Shown piece after piece: positions 11,091-22,729 of a DNA stretch of 64,000 bases. Under the pieces are notes generated by a model. That model saw only the letters and a list, made by a program, of their open reading frames with translations. It was not told where the DNA came from and did not search any database. Within the stretch, counting starts at the first letter, position 1. Every line of letters starts with the position of its first letter. Position numbers and translations under genes: made by a program. Origin of the DNA: Nannobrachium achirus (taxonomy: Eukaryota; Chordata; Actinopteri; Myctophiformes; Myctophidae); assembly GCA_963921795.1 (NCBI GenBank), contig OY997653.1, positions 22,580,658 through 22,644,657 of the forward strand, given 5' to 3'.

Positions 11091-11196
11091 CTTCTCAATG
11101 TTCGATTTTAAGCCTCCTCACATCTCGGGACGTGACCCGGAAATCGATCGAGTTCCGCCATCGTGACGGATGCCTCAATTTGTAATTTACTCGTAA

Positions 11197-11445
11197 GGTT
11201 CAAGGCCATGGGCCCAGTGGAAGACACTAAACCGCCTGAGAACTGGAACAGGGCGATCAAAAACTGCTATGGCCAGATGGGGCTACAAAACCAGCCCAAC
11301 CATCTGCGAATGCGGGGAAGAGGACCATACAATGCAGCACTGCCTTGTCTGCCCTCTACTATCCAACCAGTGCAGCGTAAAATATCTTGCAGAGTTCAAT
11401 AAAAAAGCAAAGGACTGTGTCAAGAAATGGGAAACTGTCATATAA
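11197..11445 (+). pseudogene. LINE ORF C-terminal relic with CxC...H...C motif
   Basis: In the frame ending at the TAA 11443-11445 the translation includes WKTLNRLRTG, WGYKTSPTICECGEEDHT, MQHCLVCPLL and a lysine-rich end CVKKWETVI. A Cys-x-Cys-Gly-Glu...His...Cys..Cys-Pro cluster after an NRLRTG motif is typical of the C-terminus of some non-LTR retrotransposon polyproteins. About 80 codons are uninterrupted; upstream the frame has stops, so this is a 5'-truncated dead copy. The clade cannot be set from this much sequence. Confidence 0.75.
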
Positions 11446-12517
11446 TGCTTCAAAGACACGAAAAGAAGAAGATTTGTACACCCTCTTACAGTAGTTACAG
11501 ACCCTTAGGGGTCCATTTGGTTCAATCAGTACAAACTCAGTTAATTCTTTTCAATTTGACTGTGTTGCTAGGAGGCAGGAAATCGGTAAATACGTTTCGC
11601 TTTTTTTTTTTCGTTAATGCTCTAAAATCCTAGCATCGATGCACATGGGCTTTGGTCAGTAATCACATTTCCTCCCCTAACCTCGCCAATAAAAGCCTGA
11701 CATTTTCCGACCACAGTTACAATGATTTGATTCATTTATAGCAACTGTTTTTAAAGGAAAAGGCTTGTACGCCATCTCCCATGCCTTTGCAAAAAAAAAA
11801 AAGCCTGTCTCAGTAGAACTCCAATTTATATTTAAATCATGGATATTTGTTCTTCTTTGTTTCATATATGAAGAAAGCAGACTTTGTTTTCTGTTTTCCA
11901 CTGAATGCTGACTATTTCTTTAGATTGATCGGATTCAGAACAAAACATATCGGCAAGCTCTGTGTGACTGTAAGCGCTTGTTAATGTCATCTTTGTGTCC
12001 TGTGGTGATGGACAATGAGTTTACCGTTATCCAGTTTGTTATTTGATTTAATCCCTACTGGAGTGACGCCCACAGGCGGATTGCCACAAAGTCTATTTTC
12101 TATTTTAATTGTTCTCCCAGCGGCATGCCTTGAGGCTTAATGTTTTTCTTTTCTAATTTCACTGAGCACTACTTAAAAAAGCGCTTGAACTAAGATGATC
12201 ACCCAGGGGAAACACATTTAAACTCAAATCCTATACTTCAGGTGACAGGGCTACCCCAGGGCACTATACTAGGTCCGCTACTATTTCCCTCTACAGCAAA
12301 TCTCTTTGCAAAAAAAAAAAAAAAGAATGCTGATCTACAGTACACTTTGTCTGTATAATGGCTCAAACCTAGCCTGGTAAAACATCCCAGTCGCGTGAAT
12401 TCACAGTTTCACGAGTCTTCTGCAGAAGGAAAATGTGCGTTAACGCGAACAGCATGGCAGAAGACCCATGAAAATGATAATTCAGGCGGCAACAAGGCCA
12501 GCCGAACTGAAAATGTA
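11446..12517. other. No gene seen; possible unique intronic sequence
   Basis: Few recognisable repeats except poly-T and poly-A runs (11600-11612, 11790-11802, 12308-12324). The interval 11930-12150 is balanced in composition and looks single-copy, so it could be conserved non-coding DNA. No coding signature. Confidence 0.4.
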
Positions 12518-12525
12518 ATATTGGC

Positions 12526-12963
12526 AAGCGATGGGATGATAAGCGATATTGTCGTTTATCGTGATGAAAAACACTTTAATTTATCGTGATATCGTCCTCC
12601 GTCATGCACTGGGATCAATTCACCTTTTGTTTGCCGAACTGCATATCCGGTACCACTTAAACCCTCTATAATTGGTAAAAGGTACTTATAAGGTACTTAT
12701 AAGTACTTATAATGGTACTTATAATATACGTACTTGATGCAGTCTTTTTTTCACTCTCCATCAAATGTCTTAGCCAAAAAATAGCCGATCTACAACCTCA
12801 CAACGCGTCACGTGCGACGTGTTCTGAGCTTATAGATCAGTTATTTTTTGGCACATGTTCTGCTCCAGGATAATGGATTTTGATTATCGTGATAATATCG
12901 TAAATCGTGATTTCTTTTGTCACAACAATCGTGATATGACATTTTCATATCGTCCCATCCCTA
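12526..12963. mobile_element. hAT-like element (ATCG-rich) with perfect 8-bp TSD and hairpin module
   Basis: TSD ATATTGGC lies at 12518-12525 and 12964-12971. Ends are (A)AGCGATGGGATGATA and ATATCGTCCCATCCCTA, and ATCGTGATA motifs are abundant. A full shared hairpin is at about 12771-12860. Similar ATCG-rich elements are at 21992, 50027 and 52579. Confidence 0.88.
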
Positions 12964-13133
12964 ATATTGGCCCCTATATATAGTATATATCGCCTAGACT
13001 GGTCAGGGCTAAGACTGCAGAGAACCCTGCTCTGGCACCAAGATCTAAAGATCTGCGGAGAACATACTGTACAGGACTGATGGGTCCCTGGCAGCGCAGC
13101 CTGGAACACTACATCTGTCTACCTGTTTGATAG

Positions 13134-13134
<1 letters not shown>

Positions 13135-13193
<59 letters not shown>
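13135..13193. repeat. (CA)29 microsatellite
   Basis: Pure CA tract. Confidence 0.97.
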
Positions 13194-13197
<4 letters not shown>

Positions 13198-13199
13198 GG

Positions 13200-14370
13200 G
13201 TCAGCAACTGGTGACGCTATTATTGTGACCGAAGGTCGCAGTTTAGTATGTGAAACGGTACATCATGTCTCCGTCCGTCTGTAGGTCTAGACACTTTTTT
13301 ACGGTCTATGGGTTTGCCGCTCTGACATCACGCTCTGACATCACTGTGATGTCAGGGGACCCACTCTAACAGAATCCCTTTATGCCCATATATGGAGATC
13401 CCTGATGTCATCAATATTAAACCCATATCTAACAGGACTTCATATGGGAATGGCAATATGGAGGAAGACAGCCCATATCTGTTTGGCTGGTTCTACAGAC
13501 AGGCAGTCCCCCCAGGAATCCGCGGAGAACAATCCTGATTCTACGGAATTCTGCAAAGAACAATTCTTGATTCCGCGGACATGAAAAAACAACCTAAAAT
13601 GACCAGTTTGCCTGCAAAAGAATTATGTAGTCAAAATAATCAAGTGAAACCCTTCATGAAATAGCTACAATTAGGCCTAATTGTAATTAGTGCTTAGATC
13701 GAATATTCGAATAATTATTTTTCAGAATAAAAATCGAATCAATTTCTTTTAAATTGTTATTGTTTTTAATAATGATGACTTTCTGTTGCAAAGACTATAT
13801 TGTCATTTAAACCATGCCCATAGTAACTACATTTTAGAGGATACCTAGTATGGGTGTATAATATTTATTCAAGAGCATTAGTATTGTCATAGCTTGGACC
13901 ATAGAGGCATAGAGGAACTATAGGTCAGGGGGACCTAGTTTCTGCCAGGAATGTGGGACCACCGTCCCAGTCAAACTACTCCCCCAGGGTCCTGTGAGGA
14001 CTAGACAGGGATCTCTATATACAGTATGGGCATAAAAGGGATTGTATGTATGATGTCAGATGTCATAGACGTCATAGGATTTTCACGTAACGAATAACTG
14101 AGTAAGCATGTTTGGGGTCTCACAGCATATCTCCAAATACAGTACATGGATCTCCATACATGGAAAACTGGTCCGATATACATCACTGGCCAGACGGTCC
14201 TGATGATCAAGTAGGGTATTCATTTATGGGCAAGTAGGGTATTCATTTATTAATTTAAGGGCTGTTCTGTCCGTGACGTCAGTCATCTCCATACATGGAG
14301 TTCCGTGCTCATAAGGACACTCACACAGACACTCATACTGTACATACATAGACACAAAGCCAGACGTAGG
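13200..14370. repeat. Diffuse repeat region with CCATATATGGAGATCC units
   Basis: Contains a hairpin-like GTGACCGAAGGTCGC (about 13225-13240) and several copies of TTATGCCCATATATGGAGA and CCATACATGGA. Related blocks occur at 28850-29400 and inside the Helitron at 48200-49870. A TCCGATATACATCACTGGCC segment (about 14173) is inverted relative to 28866-28895. Likely degraded Helitron-related or composite repeats; the exact class is unresolved. Confidence 0.5.
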
Positions 14371-14401
14371 AGTGGTTAGCACCGCTCAAAAACCCCAAAT
14401 A

Positions 14402-14721
14402 CAGGGGTCTTCAACGTTTTCAGGCCAAGGACCCCTAGGTTGAGAGAGAGCTGAAGCAGGGACCCCCACAACCTTTTCATGGATTTCATATATTTTCATT
14501 GTTTGACAGCACAATCATCCATGTATGTTGGATTCAAGTCAATGGGTGTTTTCAGATATTTAACCACTTGAACCGTCAATACTTAATAAACTTGACTTTT
14601 CACTCTGTAATTAGTCGTCTCTTTTCCCCCTCTATATCAAAGCTCTTTGCCAAAAATAGCCGATCTACAAGCTCACAAAGTCTGAGGACCCCCTAGGGTG
14701 ACCCCCTGTTGAAGACCCCTG
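14402..14721. mobile_element. hAT MITE, family A copy 1, perfect 8-bp TSD
   Basis: CAGGGGTCTTCAAC and GTTGAAGACCCCTG termini are flanked by CCCAAATA at 14394-14401 and 14722-14729. The interior includes TTAACCACTTGAACCGTCAA and a half hairpin module at 14650-14683. No coding capacity. Five copies are present in the window. Confidence 0.93.
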
Positions 14722-14831
14722 CCCAAATATGTAGATAAGAGGTTTCTCCCCAGCGATATGTGTCCCATGGGTGAGACTCTGACTGACGTGTCCTATTTGT
14801 GGAGTCCATCATCAGCCACTGGGGACAAGTG

Positions 14832-16045
14832 GTGATGAGCATGGTTCCTGTCCTGCTGTGTAACATTTACTCAAGTACTGTAACTTAAGTAAAATGTTGA
14901 GGTATTTTTACTTTAATGGAGTGTTCACAATTTTCAGTACTTTTACTTATACTCCACTACAATTATTTGAAAACTTTGGTTACTAGTTACTTTGTAGATT
15001 AAGATTATTATTAGAAAACATACATAACTCAGTCCAAACCTATATACATTTCCAGCCATTTGAAAATAGCCGATGCGACGCATTGTGAGCTTGTACATCT
15101 GCTATTTTCAATAGATTTGTAAACGTTTAAAAACTTGAAATGGGACATTCTGCATTACGAGTACGTTCTACTTTTAGCGCTGTAAGTACATTTTGATGCC
15201 AATACTTTTGCACTTTTACACAAGTTAAAGGAAGAGTTCCGGACTTTTACTTGTAACACAGTATTTCTACACCGCAGTATTGATACTTTTACTTAAAGTA
15301 AAGAATGTGAGTACATTTCCCCCCGCTGGTAGTGATGAGCATGGTTCCTGTCCTGCTGTGCTCCTATAACCCCCAAGGACATCTCTGTCTGTCTGTGACA
15401 TAACACACTCTCCCTCTCTCTCTCTGTATGTACATCCTGTCAAAGATGAATTGATGAAGAGACCTTGACTATAGGCACTGTACACATGCTCACTATGGCT
15501 ATTGATTATGTTCTTATCGATTGATTGAATAATCACGATGCTTGAGAAGCTAATCGTTTGAAAGGAGGAAGTGCAAGTGTGTGTAAGGAGCTGGCTCACA
15601 ATGCATCGCAATGCAACGCATTGTGAGCTTGCAGATCTGCTATTTTCAATAGATTTTTATACATTTGAAAACTCGAAATCGGATATTCTGCATAACGAGT
15701 ACTTTTGTACAGTACATTTTGATACCAGTACTTTTGTACTTTTTTAATTTCTGACTTTTACTTGTAACAAAGTATTTCTATATTGCAGTATTTATACATT
15801 TGAGTACTTTTTCCACCGCTGCTCCAAACCCCAAAGGATGTCTCCGTCACTCTCTCTCTCTCTCATGTGCATCCGGTCAAAGATGAATTGATAAAGAGAC
15901 CTTGACACTAGGCACTGTACATGCTTACTATGGCTAACTATGTAATGACTGTTACATAGATGACTTGTCTCAATGATTTGAATAGTCACGATGCTTGAGA
16001 AGCTAATTGTCTGAAAGGAGGAAGTGTGTGTACTGTGTAAGGCGT
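14832..16045. repeat. Tandem duplication carrying family C element pieces
   Basis: A family C element (14860-15330) with a hairpin at about 15066-15115 is followed by a unique block (15363-15595). A second partial C element (15603-15822) with a hairpin at about 15604-15652 follows, and then a second copy of the unique block (15826-16045) sharing GTCAAAGATGAATTGAT, GACCTTGAC and CACGATGCTTGAGAAGCTAA. A 29-bp direct repeat, GTGATGAGCATGG...GCTGTG, lies at 14832-14860 and 15332-15360. The unit is about 0.48 kb, and divergence between the units suggests an old event. Confidence 0.85.
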
Positions 16046-16148
16046 CGGTAGCTGGAGGGAAGCCTCTGCCCCAGAGAAAAGGCCACAGCCTTCTTCTGCC
16101 TCACTGCAAACACAATCTGCAAATGTCAAGGCTTTTATAGAGCCTGGT

Positions 16149-16243
<95 letters not shown>
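16149..16243. repeat. (TG)47 microsatellite
   Basis: Pure TG tract. Confidence 0.97.
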
Positions 16244-16247
<4 letters not shown>

Positions 16248-16742
16248 GCGTTCCACTGGGGATTAAAACAAGACAATGAATGATGATTGTATTGCCATTA
16301 AGCAATGTGAAACACATACGTTACCTCTAAAATACAATTTATTTCGTCAAATTGTAGTCATCTGAAATTTCTTATTTTAGTCTAGACTAAATATCATAAT
16401 ATTTTAGTCTTGTCAACAAAATAAAATAATTGGCAGGCTTTAATGGCATCGTAATAGCTTAAAATAGCTACGAGCTCACATCAGCTATTTTCAGAACGCA
16501 ACACCCGAGCGCAACTAAATATAAAAAATTACTTGACTTTTAGTTCTACTGGATCTCTCCTCCACCAGTCCTTCCCTAACATTTTAGTCTAGTTTGTATG
16601 CGTTGACAAAATTGTCAATATATTTAGTCTTAGGTATAGTTGTCATAACTTAGTTTTTATTTCGTTTTTGTCAGTGGAAAAAAAAAGGTAGTCAACGAAC
16701 ATTTTTCGTTGTAGTTTTAGTCAACGAAATGACCACTAATGT
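16244..16742. other. No gene seen; ATTTTAGTC-rich segment
   Basis: Holds repeated TTTTAGTC and GTCAACGAA motifs (16370-16735), which look like the ends of another non-autonomous element. A short palindromic AAAATAGC...GCTATTTT hairpin lies at about 16457-16495. Confidence 0.5.
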
Positions 16743-16935
16743 TATGTCACAGGGACTTGCCTACCGATCCAACCCTAGATGCTGCGTGCCAAGCAGGGAG
16801 GCACTGGGTATCATTTTTTTTAATAGTCTTTGGTATGACTCTGCCGGGAATTGAACCCGACCTCCCCAGTCAAGGCTGGGAGGTCTCCCAGTCTCAGGGC
16901 AGACAAGTCAAACCACAAGGCCACTGAGCTGCTAT
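16743..16935 (-). mobile_element. tRNA-derived SINE, family I copy 1
   Basis: On the minus strand: A box TGGCCTTGTGG (16913-16923), CTGCCCTGAGACTGGGAG, B box GGTTCAATTCC (16847-16857), GTCATACCAAAGACTATT, then CCTCCCTGCTTGGCACGCAG and GGGTTGGAT. This matches a widespread teleost tRNA-derived SINE pattern. A second copy is at 63691-63950. Confidence 0.87.
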
Positions 16936-17004
16936 GTCAGCACCAAGGAAAACAATTCTCAAGGAATGGAGGGCTCAGGGCTTGATTCGTCAGATGATTT
17001 AAGG

Positions 17005-17399
17005 CAGGGGTCTTCATCAACAAGGGGTCCGGGGGACCAAATCTTTGTGTGATGGGGAACATTAGCAGATAGCAGGTCTACAAGCTCAAACCGTCTCAGG
17101 GCTAAACGTCTCGGGGCTATTTTCAGAGTTGGTGTGGAGGGAAAAAGGGAAAACATAGCTAACGGTCAAGTTGACCGTACTGAAGTATTGGGGGTTTAAA
17201 AGGGCAACTGAAAATACACATTAACATGAATACAACATATTAATAGAAAAGACAATGTGTGTCAAACAAGTCTATGAAGCTATCTATGAAACAGTTTAAT
17301 CTGCAACACAGATTTGTATCCAATATGTGGGGGGTCCCTGCTTCAAATCTCTCTCTCAGCTAAGGGGTCCTTGGTCTGAAAAAATGTTGAAGATCCCTG
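17005..17399. mobile_element. hAT MITE, family A copy 2
   Basis: CAGGGGTCTTCATCAAC and GTTGAAGATCCCTG termini, with flanks ATTTAAGG (16997-17004) and ATTTAGGG (17400-17407) matching at 7 of 8. A degenerate hairpin module is at about 17063-17120. Confidence 0.87.
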
Positions 17400-17827
17400 A
17401 TTTAGGGAACTAGTCTTATGCTGCGTTCAAACTAATGGTGACAACGCAACAGGCTACAAGACTTCTTCAATGGATGCCAGCGACGTGATAGTGATTGTTA
17501 ATGCCGTTCCCAGTAACCTTTCACATCTCACAAGGAGAAAAGTCAGGTAAAGAACTAAGACAGAAAGTGTCTAGTCTGGTACTTTCAGTTCAGTATGTAT
17601 TTCCCCAGAAGCTGTCTCTTTTTCGTCCAATCACGACATGGTTTGCATGCCCGGGGAATGTAGAAAGATAACCATGTTTGCTGCCTTTTCTCTTCTCGGG
17701 AGAAAAGCCTGGCAATGAACTAAAACAGAAATTGTGAGGGCTGTACCTCCGTTGAATGTGCTTCCTGTGGAAGCTGGATGTAAAAAATGGGGGATGTGTT
17801 TGTGGGTTTGTTTGTAATAATAGGAAT

Positions 17828-17913
17828 AACAATGAACTTTATTTGTATAGCACCTTTCATGACAAGAAATGCAGCTAAAACTGCTTTACAGAGCCAAAAG
17901 ATAAGCACAATGG
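17828..17913. repeat. Short retroposon-like fragment split by hAT family L
   Basis: ACTTTATTTGTATAGCACCTTTCATGACAAG...CTGCTTTACAGAG is a sequence often found near the 3' end of teleost retroposons. The downstream half, GGCTTTACAGAAAAAGG, resumes at 18335 after the insertion. Confidence 0.5.
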
Positions 17914-18331
17914 CAGGGGTTGACACTAAGGTCTAAGAGGCACTTGCCCGTCGGGCAAGTACAGGTCATGTTCTACTTGCCCAAAGGTCATGTACACTTG
18001 CCCAAAAAGTAAATCGTCCATTATAATGATAGGTAAGATTTTAATTACCACTCAATTTAACTCAATAACAATTTGTAATCATACCTCAATACCTCCAAAT
18101 CCAAATACCTAGGTAGTTATGATTGCTATGGTTTCACACTTTGTCATTTTATATATTTTTTTATGGCCACGTTCAGGTGTTTAGACAGATATCTTGTGTT
18201 GTTTATAGACGGTCGTGTCCCCTCTCAAATGAGCAATTCCCCAGTCGGGCAACCTGAAAGCAAACTTCACCTGCCCCAAAGTTTTATTTACCTGCCGGGG
18301 GCAGGTGGGCAAGCCTTAGTGTCAATGCCTG
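17914..18331. mobile_element. hAT-like element, family L, complete
   Basis: Terminal repeats are CAGGGGTTGACACTAAGG and GCCTTAGTGTCAATGCCTG. AATGG flanks both ends directly, so the TSD appears to be 5 bp rather than 8. Subterminal sequence is symmetric: GCACTTGCCCG/GGGCAAGT left and CCTGCCGGGGGCAGGTGGGC right. No transposase. Confidence 0.8.
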
Positions 18332-18721
18332 AATGGCTTTACAGAAAAAGGACAAATGATTACCAATGAAGCAGAAAAGAAAAGTAAAAACATTCTGTGT
18401 TTGTGAATGTCAATATTAGATAGCTGAAGCAAAGGTAAACGTGATTATTGTGTGCCCATCATCGTGTTCAATCGATTGCCCGATTCCCGTTTAAAGTCAC
18501 AGTCATTTCCATTCCCTGTCATGTCTTTAATGACATACAGGCAGGGACCATCGTTTGTTTGTCTCTCCCAAATGGAAGATACGAAAGTAGAGTCAGCCTG
18601 TCATCTACGATATTTGTTTTTCATCACAAGCCGTCTGCAAATCAAGCTGCCACTGTGACAGGAAGACGAAGGGAGGAAAGCGAGGGGAAATGGAAAAGGT
18701 AATGGATTAACGGCAGCTCAC

Positions 18722-18816
18722 CGACTCCAGCTGGTCCATGAGTTTGACCAGGAACTTCCTGCATTCTGGTGATTTGCTGTCCAGCTTCATGCCCGTCTGC
18801 ATGCCATACAGACGAC
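18722..18816 (-). CDS. vta1: vta1 exon 2 (ESCRT-III/VPS4 cofactor LIP5)
   Basis: On the minus strand this 95-bp exon is preceded by a strong pyrimidine tract and CTCTGCAG and followed by GTGAGC. It completes the split TGT codon of exon 1 and reads RLYGMQTGMKLDSKSPEC, then RKFLVKLMDQLES. This matches the VTA1/LIP5 segment that follows HDKRDPVVAYYC in vertebrates, with Ala to Gly and small conservative changes. VTA1 is a cytosolic dimer whose N-terminal tandem MIT modules bind ESCRT-III tails (CHMP1B, CHMP5) and whose C-terminus stimulates the VPS4 ATPase in multivesicular body sorting. This exon encodes the middle of the first MIT module. It ends in phase 0, and the next expected segment (KKQLGDNEAI) is not in the window. 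A hAT fragment starts 77 bp upstream of its acceptor. Confidence 0.95.
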
Positions 18817-18892
18817 CTGCAGAGGAGAGGAAGAGCACTTTTTAACCCGTTATTAAAACCGCATCCATGTTTTAGATCTGAGCTCTGTAGAG

Positions 18893-19039
18893 CACTGGTT
18901 CCCAAGCACTGGGTAGGGAGGAAGGAACCCATTTGTGGGCCGCAGACACATTTTTATGGGACCCTTAATTTTCTGTTTCCTACATTTTTGTCAAAACGTT
19001 TTCAGAAAACATTCCCCAAAAGGTACGATTTTCATGTAT

Positions 19040-19040
<1 letters not shown>
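18893..19040. mobile_element. hAT-like element, family F fragment 1
   Basis: CACTGGTTCCCAAGCACTGGG, GACACATTTTTATGGGACCC and TTTCTGTTTCCTACATTTT match family F (46697-47098, 42258-42487). The right end is lost in the adjacent tandem repeat. Confidence 0.7.
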
Positions 19041-19772
<732 letters not shown>

Positions 19773-20145
19773 CAGGGGTCTTCAACAGGGGGTCTGGGAC
19801 CCCTAAGGGGTCCTCAGAGTTACTACAGGGGGTCCTCCAAATCTTTGAGTGATAGAAACTTTTTTTTCTCCTTTTTTATATTAACCACTTGAACCCTAGT
19901 GTCCATATCCGCCAAAAATAGCAGATCTACAAGTAGATCGACTATTTTCAGCAAAGGTGGTGTTTGGTGTAGAGGAGAAAAAGTGCAGACTAAGTACAGA
20001 GTGAAAGGTCACGTTTATTAAGTATTGACGGTTCAAGTGGTTAAATATCTGAAAACACAAATTGACATGAATCCAAAATACACAATGATGATTGTGCTGT
20101 CAAACTAAATGGTATCTATTAACAGATTGTGGGGGTCCTGCTTCA
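19773..20145. mobile_element. hAT MITE, family A copy 3, right end lost
   Basis: Starts CAGGGGTCTTCAACAGGGGG and includes TTAACCACTTGAACCCTA, a hairpin at about 19913-19955, ATTAAGTATTGACGGTTCAA and GTGCTGTCAAAC. It stops at GGGGGTCCTGCTTC where other sequence begins. No right terminal repeat or TSD. Confidence 0.8.
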
Positions 20146-21083
20146 TTTCTATGGTTCTGCTCTGTGCAAGCCAGACACCCATAAGGTTGGTGCCTGCCTG
20201 AAGTGTATGCTGCCTGCCTGGGTGAGCCAAGTTTCATTGCAATGACCGAGCTGCCACATCCAGTTCTTCCATTGGTGTGGCCAAACAACGCAGTTAACTT
20301 CCGGGTTAGTGATTCCCTGCGACACGTTGTGAGCTTGTAGATCAGGTATTTTCAGCATGAAACCAAGTGTAAAATCTGCCATTATGAGATTTACGACATC
20401 TCATCATTTTTTGTCAACAAAATCAACTGTAGATTAAGTCAACAAAAAGAATATATTTAGAGCCCGACCGAAACATCAGACTAACTGATGTATCTGTATT
20501 TATAGAAAGTAACATAAAATACTTTAATGGATTAATTTAAAATCATTCAAAATTAAAGGTTTAAAAGGACCATAAAGCCATCTTGAGTGTGCATTTTTTT
20601 ACTTTTACAACCGTCCACCGAATATATTTTTGTCTTTTATTTTATTTTACGGACTGTCAAGGATACGTTTAATGGCAAAACGAATGCCTTCATTTGCAAC
20701 CGGTAAACGACTGTACTATTAGATAGCGTGAAGGCAGCCCCAGACATGATTAAATTATGGGGCGAGAGCGCGCTGCATACACCCATAGCCTAATAAGATG
20801 AAAACGGCTCAGTCGGTCAGTCAGTCAGTCAGTCAGTCAGAACTTTATTATCCATTTAGGGAAATGTGTTGTGCAGACCGAATCACACTGAAATCGCATA
20901 GACATAATGGATGAAGGATGCATTGCAGACAGCACTACACTACACAGTTTAATACTGTACAAAACAAGTGCACGGTGGCTAGACTACAGTGCAGTGGGAG
21001 GGCGTCAGAGAGCTCTGGGGAGGGAGGGAAAAAAAACCTCAATAATTAACATGAACTTGTGGTGCTTTGAAGTCATCCGCCAA
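20146..21083. other. No gene seen; half hairpin and (GTCA)n
   Basis: A half hairpin module (TTGTGAGCTTGTAGATCAGG) lies at about 20328-20352 and a (GTCA)n tract at 20811-20840. The rest is AT-rich and unremarkable. Confidence 0.5.
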
Positions 21084-21980
21084 TTATTGCGACCGTAGGG
21101 AGCTACTTACTGTAGAAACCTCCACCGGCTGTCCGTGGGTGAGTGAGTGAGTCAGTCAGTCAGTCAGTCCGTCCGTCACACTTTTGCCCTGCTCATATCT
21201 CCACAACCGTTGCCCCCATCCATGCCAAATTTTGCACACACACTCCTTGACTGCCAAACTACAACCTCCAAGGACCCCCGGAGCCCCAGGGACCCCCAGG
21301 TCCCTGGGGGACCCCCAGATGTAAAAAATGACCAAATGTGCTCACACGTCACACGTCACACTTTTTCCCTGCTTATATCTCCGCACCCGTTGACCCGATC
21401 CATGCCAGATTTTACACACACACTCCTTGCCTGCCAAACTACAACCTCCAAGGACCCCCGGAGCCCCAGGGACCCCCAGGTCCCTGGGGGACCCCCAGAT
21501 GTAAAAAATGACCAAATGTGCAAAAATGACCAAATGACCACCCCAACGGGGCTGCTCACGGGGAATTCCCGGGGACCACCGACTCCTGGTGCTCCAGAAC
21601 GGATGCAAAAGTGGTGGCGCCCCCAGTGGAGGACCCCCTGCCACTGCAGCGCACATAAAATGCCGTAACTCGGGCTAGGAGCGTCCGGGAGAGCCGGGGC
21701 CGGTACCTATTCGTCCGCCAAGGCAACGCGGAGACCCCACCCCTCATTTCTCACATGGCCCTATTGTAGCGCCACCTTCAGGCCGATTTTTAAAACACAT
21801 TTTTGTTCACTGCTCCTACAGTTTTTGCCCTAAAATCACGAATATCACTACACAGCATGTCTACACTCATGTCATCAACATGGATCAGGAAGATTTTGGA
21901 AAAACACATTTTTGCCCTATTCGTGGAGATAAGCCACCTACGGTCGCTTATCTCCCGATTAGGGAGTCTTACTGGTACTA
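21084..21980 (+). repeat. Repeat family G copy 2 with 180-bp tandem duplication
   Basis: Begins near TTGCGACCGTAGGGAGCTAC and CCACCGGCTGTCCGT and ends CGATTAGGGAGTCTTACTGG, like copy 1 at 1158-1605 on the other strand. Inside, a unit starting CGTCACACTTTT at 21174 repeats at 21354. Each unit carries ACCCCCGGAGCCCCAGGGAC. A period of 180 bp keeps one frame open over 173 codons, which is a repeat artefact. Confidence 0.8.
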
Positions 21981-21991
21981 CTATTACGAAG

Positions 21992-22617
21992 TAGGGGTGT
22001 AACGATATAGTAACTGTATCGAAATATCGTTTTTAACTTAAAGAATCGAAGTATATCGAAATAAAAACAGCTAAAATCGAATCGTATCGCTTTATTTTGT
22101 ATCGTATCGAATCGGCAGTGCAAAGAATCGATTGTATCGATACTACCTACTTGTGCATTGTATTTAGCATTTTTAAGAAGAAAGTTTTAAAAGGGGGAGG
22201 TTTAACTACTTTTCCTTTCCATATAGCTACACTGGTCTATCGATAAATGTGTGTAATCTCTGGGTTTATGTCAAGGTGCGGGTTTGTCAATATACAATGT
22301 CCATGTATTTGCCAGATAATCACTGTGTTTACTTATTTATATCCATAATAATACGTTTCCCTTAAAAAACAAGCACAAACTTTTGTGATCGGTGCTCGGT
22401 GATCGGTTCCAAAAAACCTGATCGGACCATCCCTACTATCCACACCTTTCACACAGATTTAATTTCTTTGCTAAATAGTTACTATATCGATTTTAAATCA
22501 TTGAATCGAATCGTATCGTATCGCCATGAATGAACCAATATCGTCCATGTATCGTATCGTCAACCATGTATCGTGATATGTATCGAATCGGTGTTAAAAT
22601 GTATCGTTACACCCCTA
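21992..22617. mobile_element. hAT-like ATCG-rich element with perfect 8-bp TSD
   Basis: Ends TAGGGGTGTAACGATA and ATCGTTACACCCCTA are flanked by TTACGAAG at 21984-21991 and 22618-22625. Subterminal regions are dense in ATCGTATCG. 626 bp, no transposase recognised. The middle (22140-22430) lacks the ATCG repeats and includes GATCGGTGCTCGGTGATCGG. Confidence 0.92.
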
Positions 22618-22664
22618 TTACGAAGCATTAATGTTATTCCCACAGTTTAACTGTTCTGCTGCCG

Positions 22665-22729
22665 TTGACAATCCTCACCGTCATTGAAAGGGTTAAAACC
22701 ATGGTGCCGTTGACGGTGAGGACTGTCAA
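22665..22729. repeat. 19-bp inverted repeat
   Basis: TTGACAATCCTCACCGTCA (22665-22683) pairs with TGACGGTGAGGACTGTCAA (22711-22729) at 18 of 19 positions around a 27-nt loop. Family unknown. Confidence 0.8.

Noticed and set aside
21147-21668. 173-codon plus-strand frame
   Set aside because: Produced by the in-phase 180-bp tandem duplication inside a dispersed repeat.
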